A program made the position numbers and the translations under genes. From Gammaproteobacteria bacterium (GTDB taxonomy: Bacteria > Pseudomonadota > Gammaproteobacteria > Steroidobacterales > JABDKV01): a DNA stretch of 37,352 nucleotides. The DNA lies in assembly GCA_013002045.1 (NCBI GenBank), contig JABDKV010000273.1:1-37352 (forward strand), in the 5' to 3' direction. Every line of letters begins with the position of its first letter. Position 1 is the stretch's first letter. The notes beneath the pieces were generated by a model. It had not been told where the DNA came from, searched no databases, and saw nothing but the letters and a program-made list of their open reading frames with translations. This document shows positions 36,297 through 37,352 of this stretch, piece by piece.

Positions 36297-37352
36297 TCAA
36301 AAAACGAACTGAAACTGCATGAAGCCCGTGTGTTCGTCAGTGCCCCTGACGCCGTTGACATTCTTGCCCATCCGATAGGTGAACTGCGCCTTCATCTTGT
36401 GCTTGTTGAAGTAATAATTGGCGCCCACTGAGGTGCGCTCCCACGGCGTTGCATAGCCGTCGGCGTCCTGGGTGTCCCAGGCAGCCACGAGTTCGACGTT
36501 GTTCGGGAACAGATACCCGCCTTCGACAGCGATCTTCTCCAGATCGGTGCCACCATTGCTGTAGACGCCGCCGGTGAAATCGCTGACCACGGTGTCAGCG
36601 TCGATGCTCTGGTAGTCAACATCGGCTGAAAAGCCATTGCCACGGGCGCTGACACTCACTTCGACGCCGGTGGCGCTGTCGAGATCGGCCTTGCTTCCGC
36701 TTAACGCAACGCCGTTCGCGTCGGTGTAGGTATTGTTGTCATCGTCGTTACTCCAGCTGAAGACCGCCAAGCCAAAGCCCATTTTCAGACTGTCGCTACG
36801 GAAATCGACCTGATCGTATTTCATCGATCCCATCGGCATGTAATCCAGGCGCCCGGCGACAACGACGCCTTCATTCCAGTCGCCGGACTCATTGACTGGC
36901 GTATCGAAATCCAGCCGGCGTACATCCGGATCGTGACTCTCCGCGCCCAGCGACAGTTTGTAAGCGAGCTTTTTGTCAGCAGTACTGCCGTCGAGCCGCA
37001 GCCCCAGCTGCCGGTCCGGTGCGCCGTAATTGTGGTCTCCGGCGAAGCTTCGCTCCACCAACTGCTGCCGCTTTGACGACGCCAGAAACTCCCGCGCGAA
37101 CGGGGTCTTGGTGTTGCCGATAAACAGACTCAGGTTGTCCCAGCCCGTGTAGCGCATGTAGGCGTCTTTGACCGCCACTTCGTTGTCACCGGCAGATTTT
37201 CCAAAGTCGATCTGGATTTTCCCGTCCCAGTCAGCGGTGACGGTGCCAGCGATGTAGGGGCGAAGGCGGCGAAAGAAAAGGTCGTCGCTGCTATCACCAA
37301 CGTCAGGATCCATATTGACGTACTGCAGCTGGATGCGCCCGCCCAGTTCAAT
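36297..37352 (-). CDS. OprP/OprO-like porin (N-terminus outside window)
   Basis: IELGGRIQLQYVNMDPDVGDSSDDLFFRRLRPYIAGTVTADWDGKIQIDFGKSAGDNEVAVKDAYMRYTGWDNLSLFIGNTKTPFARE..., terminal FMQFQFVF; open to the window edge. Confidence 0.87.
   Translation of the reverse strand: MELGGRIQLQYVNMDPDVGDSSDDLFFRRLRPYIAGTVTADWDGKIQIDFGKSAGDNEVAVKDAYMRYTGWDNLSLFIGNTKTPFAREFLASSKRQQLVERSFAGDHNYGAPDRQLGLRLDGSTADKKLAYKLSLGAESHDPDVRRLDFDTPVNESGDWNEGVVVAGRLDYMPMGSMKYDQVDFRSDSLKMGFGLAVFSWSNDDDNNTYTDANGVALSGSKADLDSATGVEVSVSARGNGFSADVDYQSIDADTVVSDFTGGVYSNGGTDLEKIAVEGGYLFPNNVELVAAWDTQDADGYATPWERTSVGANYYFNKHKMKAQFTYRMGKNVNGVRGTDEHTGFMQFQFVF

Noticed and set aside
1-37352. CRISPR arrays, tRNA/rRNA genes, insertion sequences
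   Set aside because: No regularly spaced repeats, no tRNA-like or rRNA-like segments and no transposase or integrase motifs noticed in any translated frame.

Overview
37.35-kb window, high-GC and gammaproteobacterial in character, almost entirely protein-coding; I saw no rRNA, tRNA, CRISPR array or transposase. Main blocks: (1) a minus-strand run encoding a zinc-ribbon Ser/Thr kinase, a PP2C phosphatase and an oligopeptide/dipeptide ABC transporter (SBP, OppB/DppB-like, truncated OppC/DppC-like). (2) A divergent GT4-type glycosyltransferase. (3) A plus-strand small-lipoprotein/DUF4398-like cluster preceded by a close match to a sigma-54 (-24/-12) promoter. (4) A tightly coupled nine-gene minus-strand cluster (about 8.2-20.2 kb): two exported lipoproteins, an atypical membrane kinase with TPRs, an FHA-PEGA-FGE/sulfatase-modifying-like protein, a small acidic exported protein, a MotA/TolQ/ExbB-type protein, an Hsp70/actin-fold protein fused to FHA, and two vWA proteins whose N-terminal helices resemble the Asp-containing helix of ExbD/TolR/MotB. 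This is the best candidate for an undescribed envelope signalling or motor-like system. (5) Two further lipoproteins, a TPR-TonB_C protein and an M48 metalloprotease. (6) The phosphate regulon phoB-phoR-phoU-pstC-pstA-pstB, with pstS and an OprP/O-like porin detached about 4-6 kb away; PhoB-box-like repeats occur upstream of both phoB and pstS. (7) Housekeeping genes: PA0069-type radical SAM, a small basic ORF, HDOD, DUF4442, DJ-1/PfpI and a GGCT-like gene. All functional assignments come from reading motifs in the translations; no database search was run.
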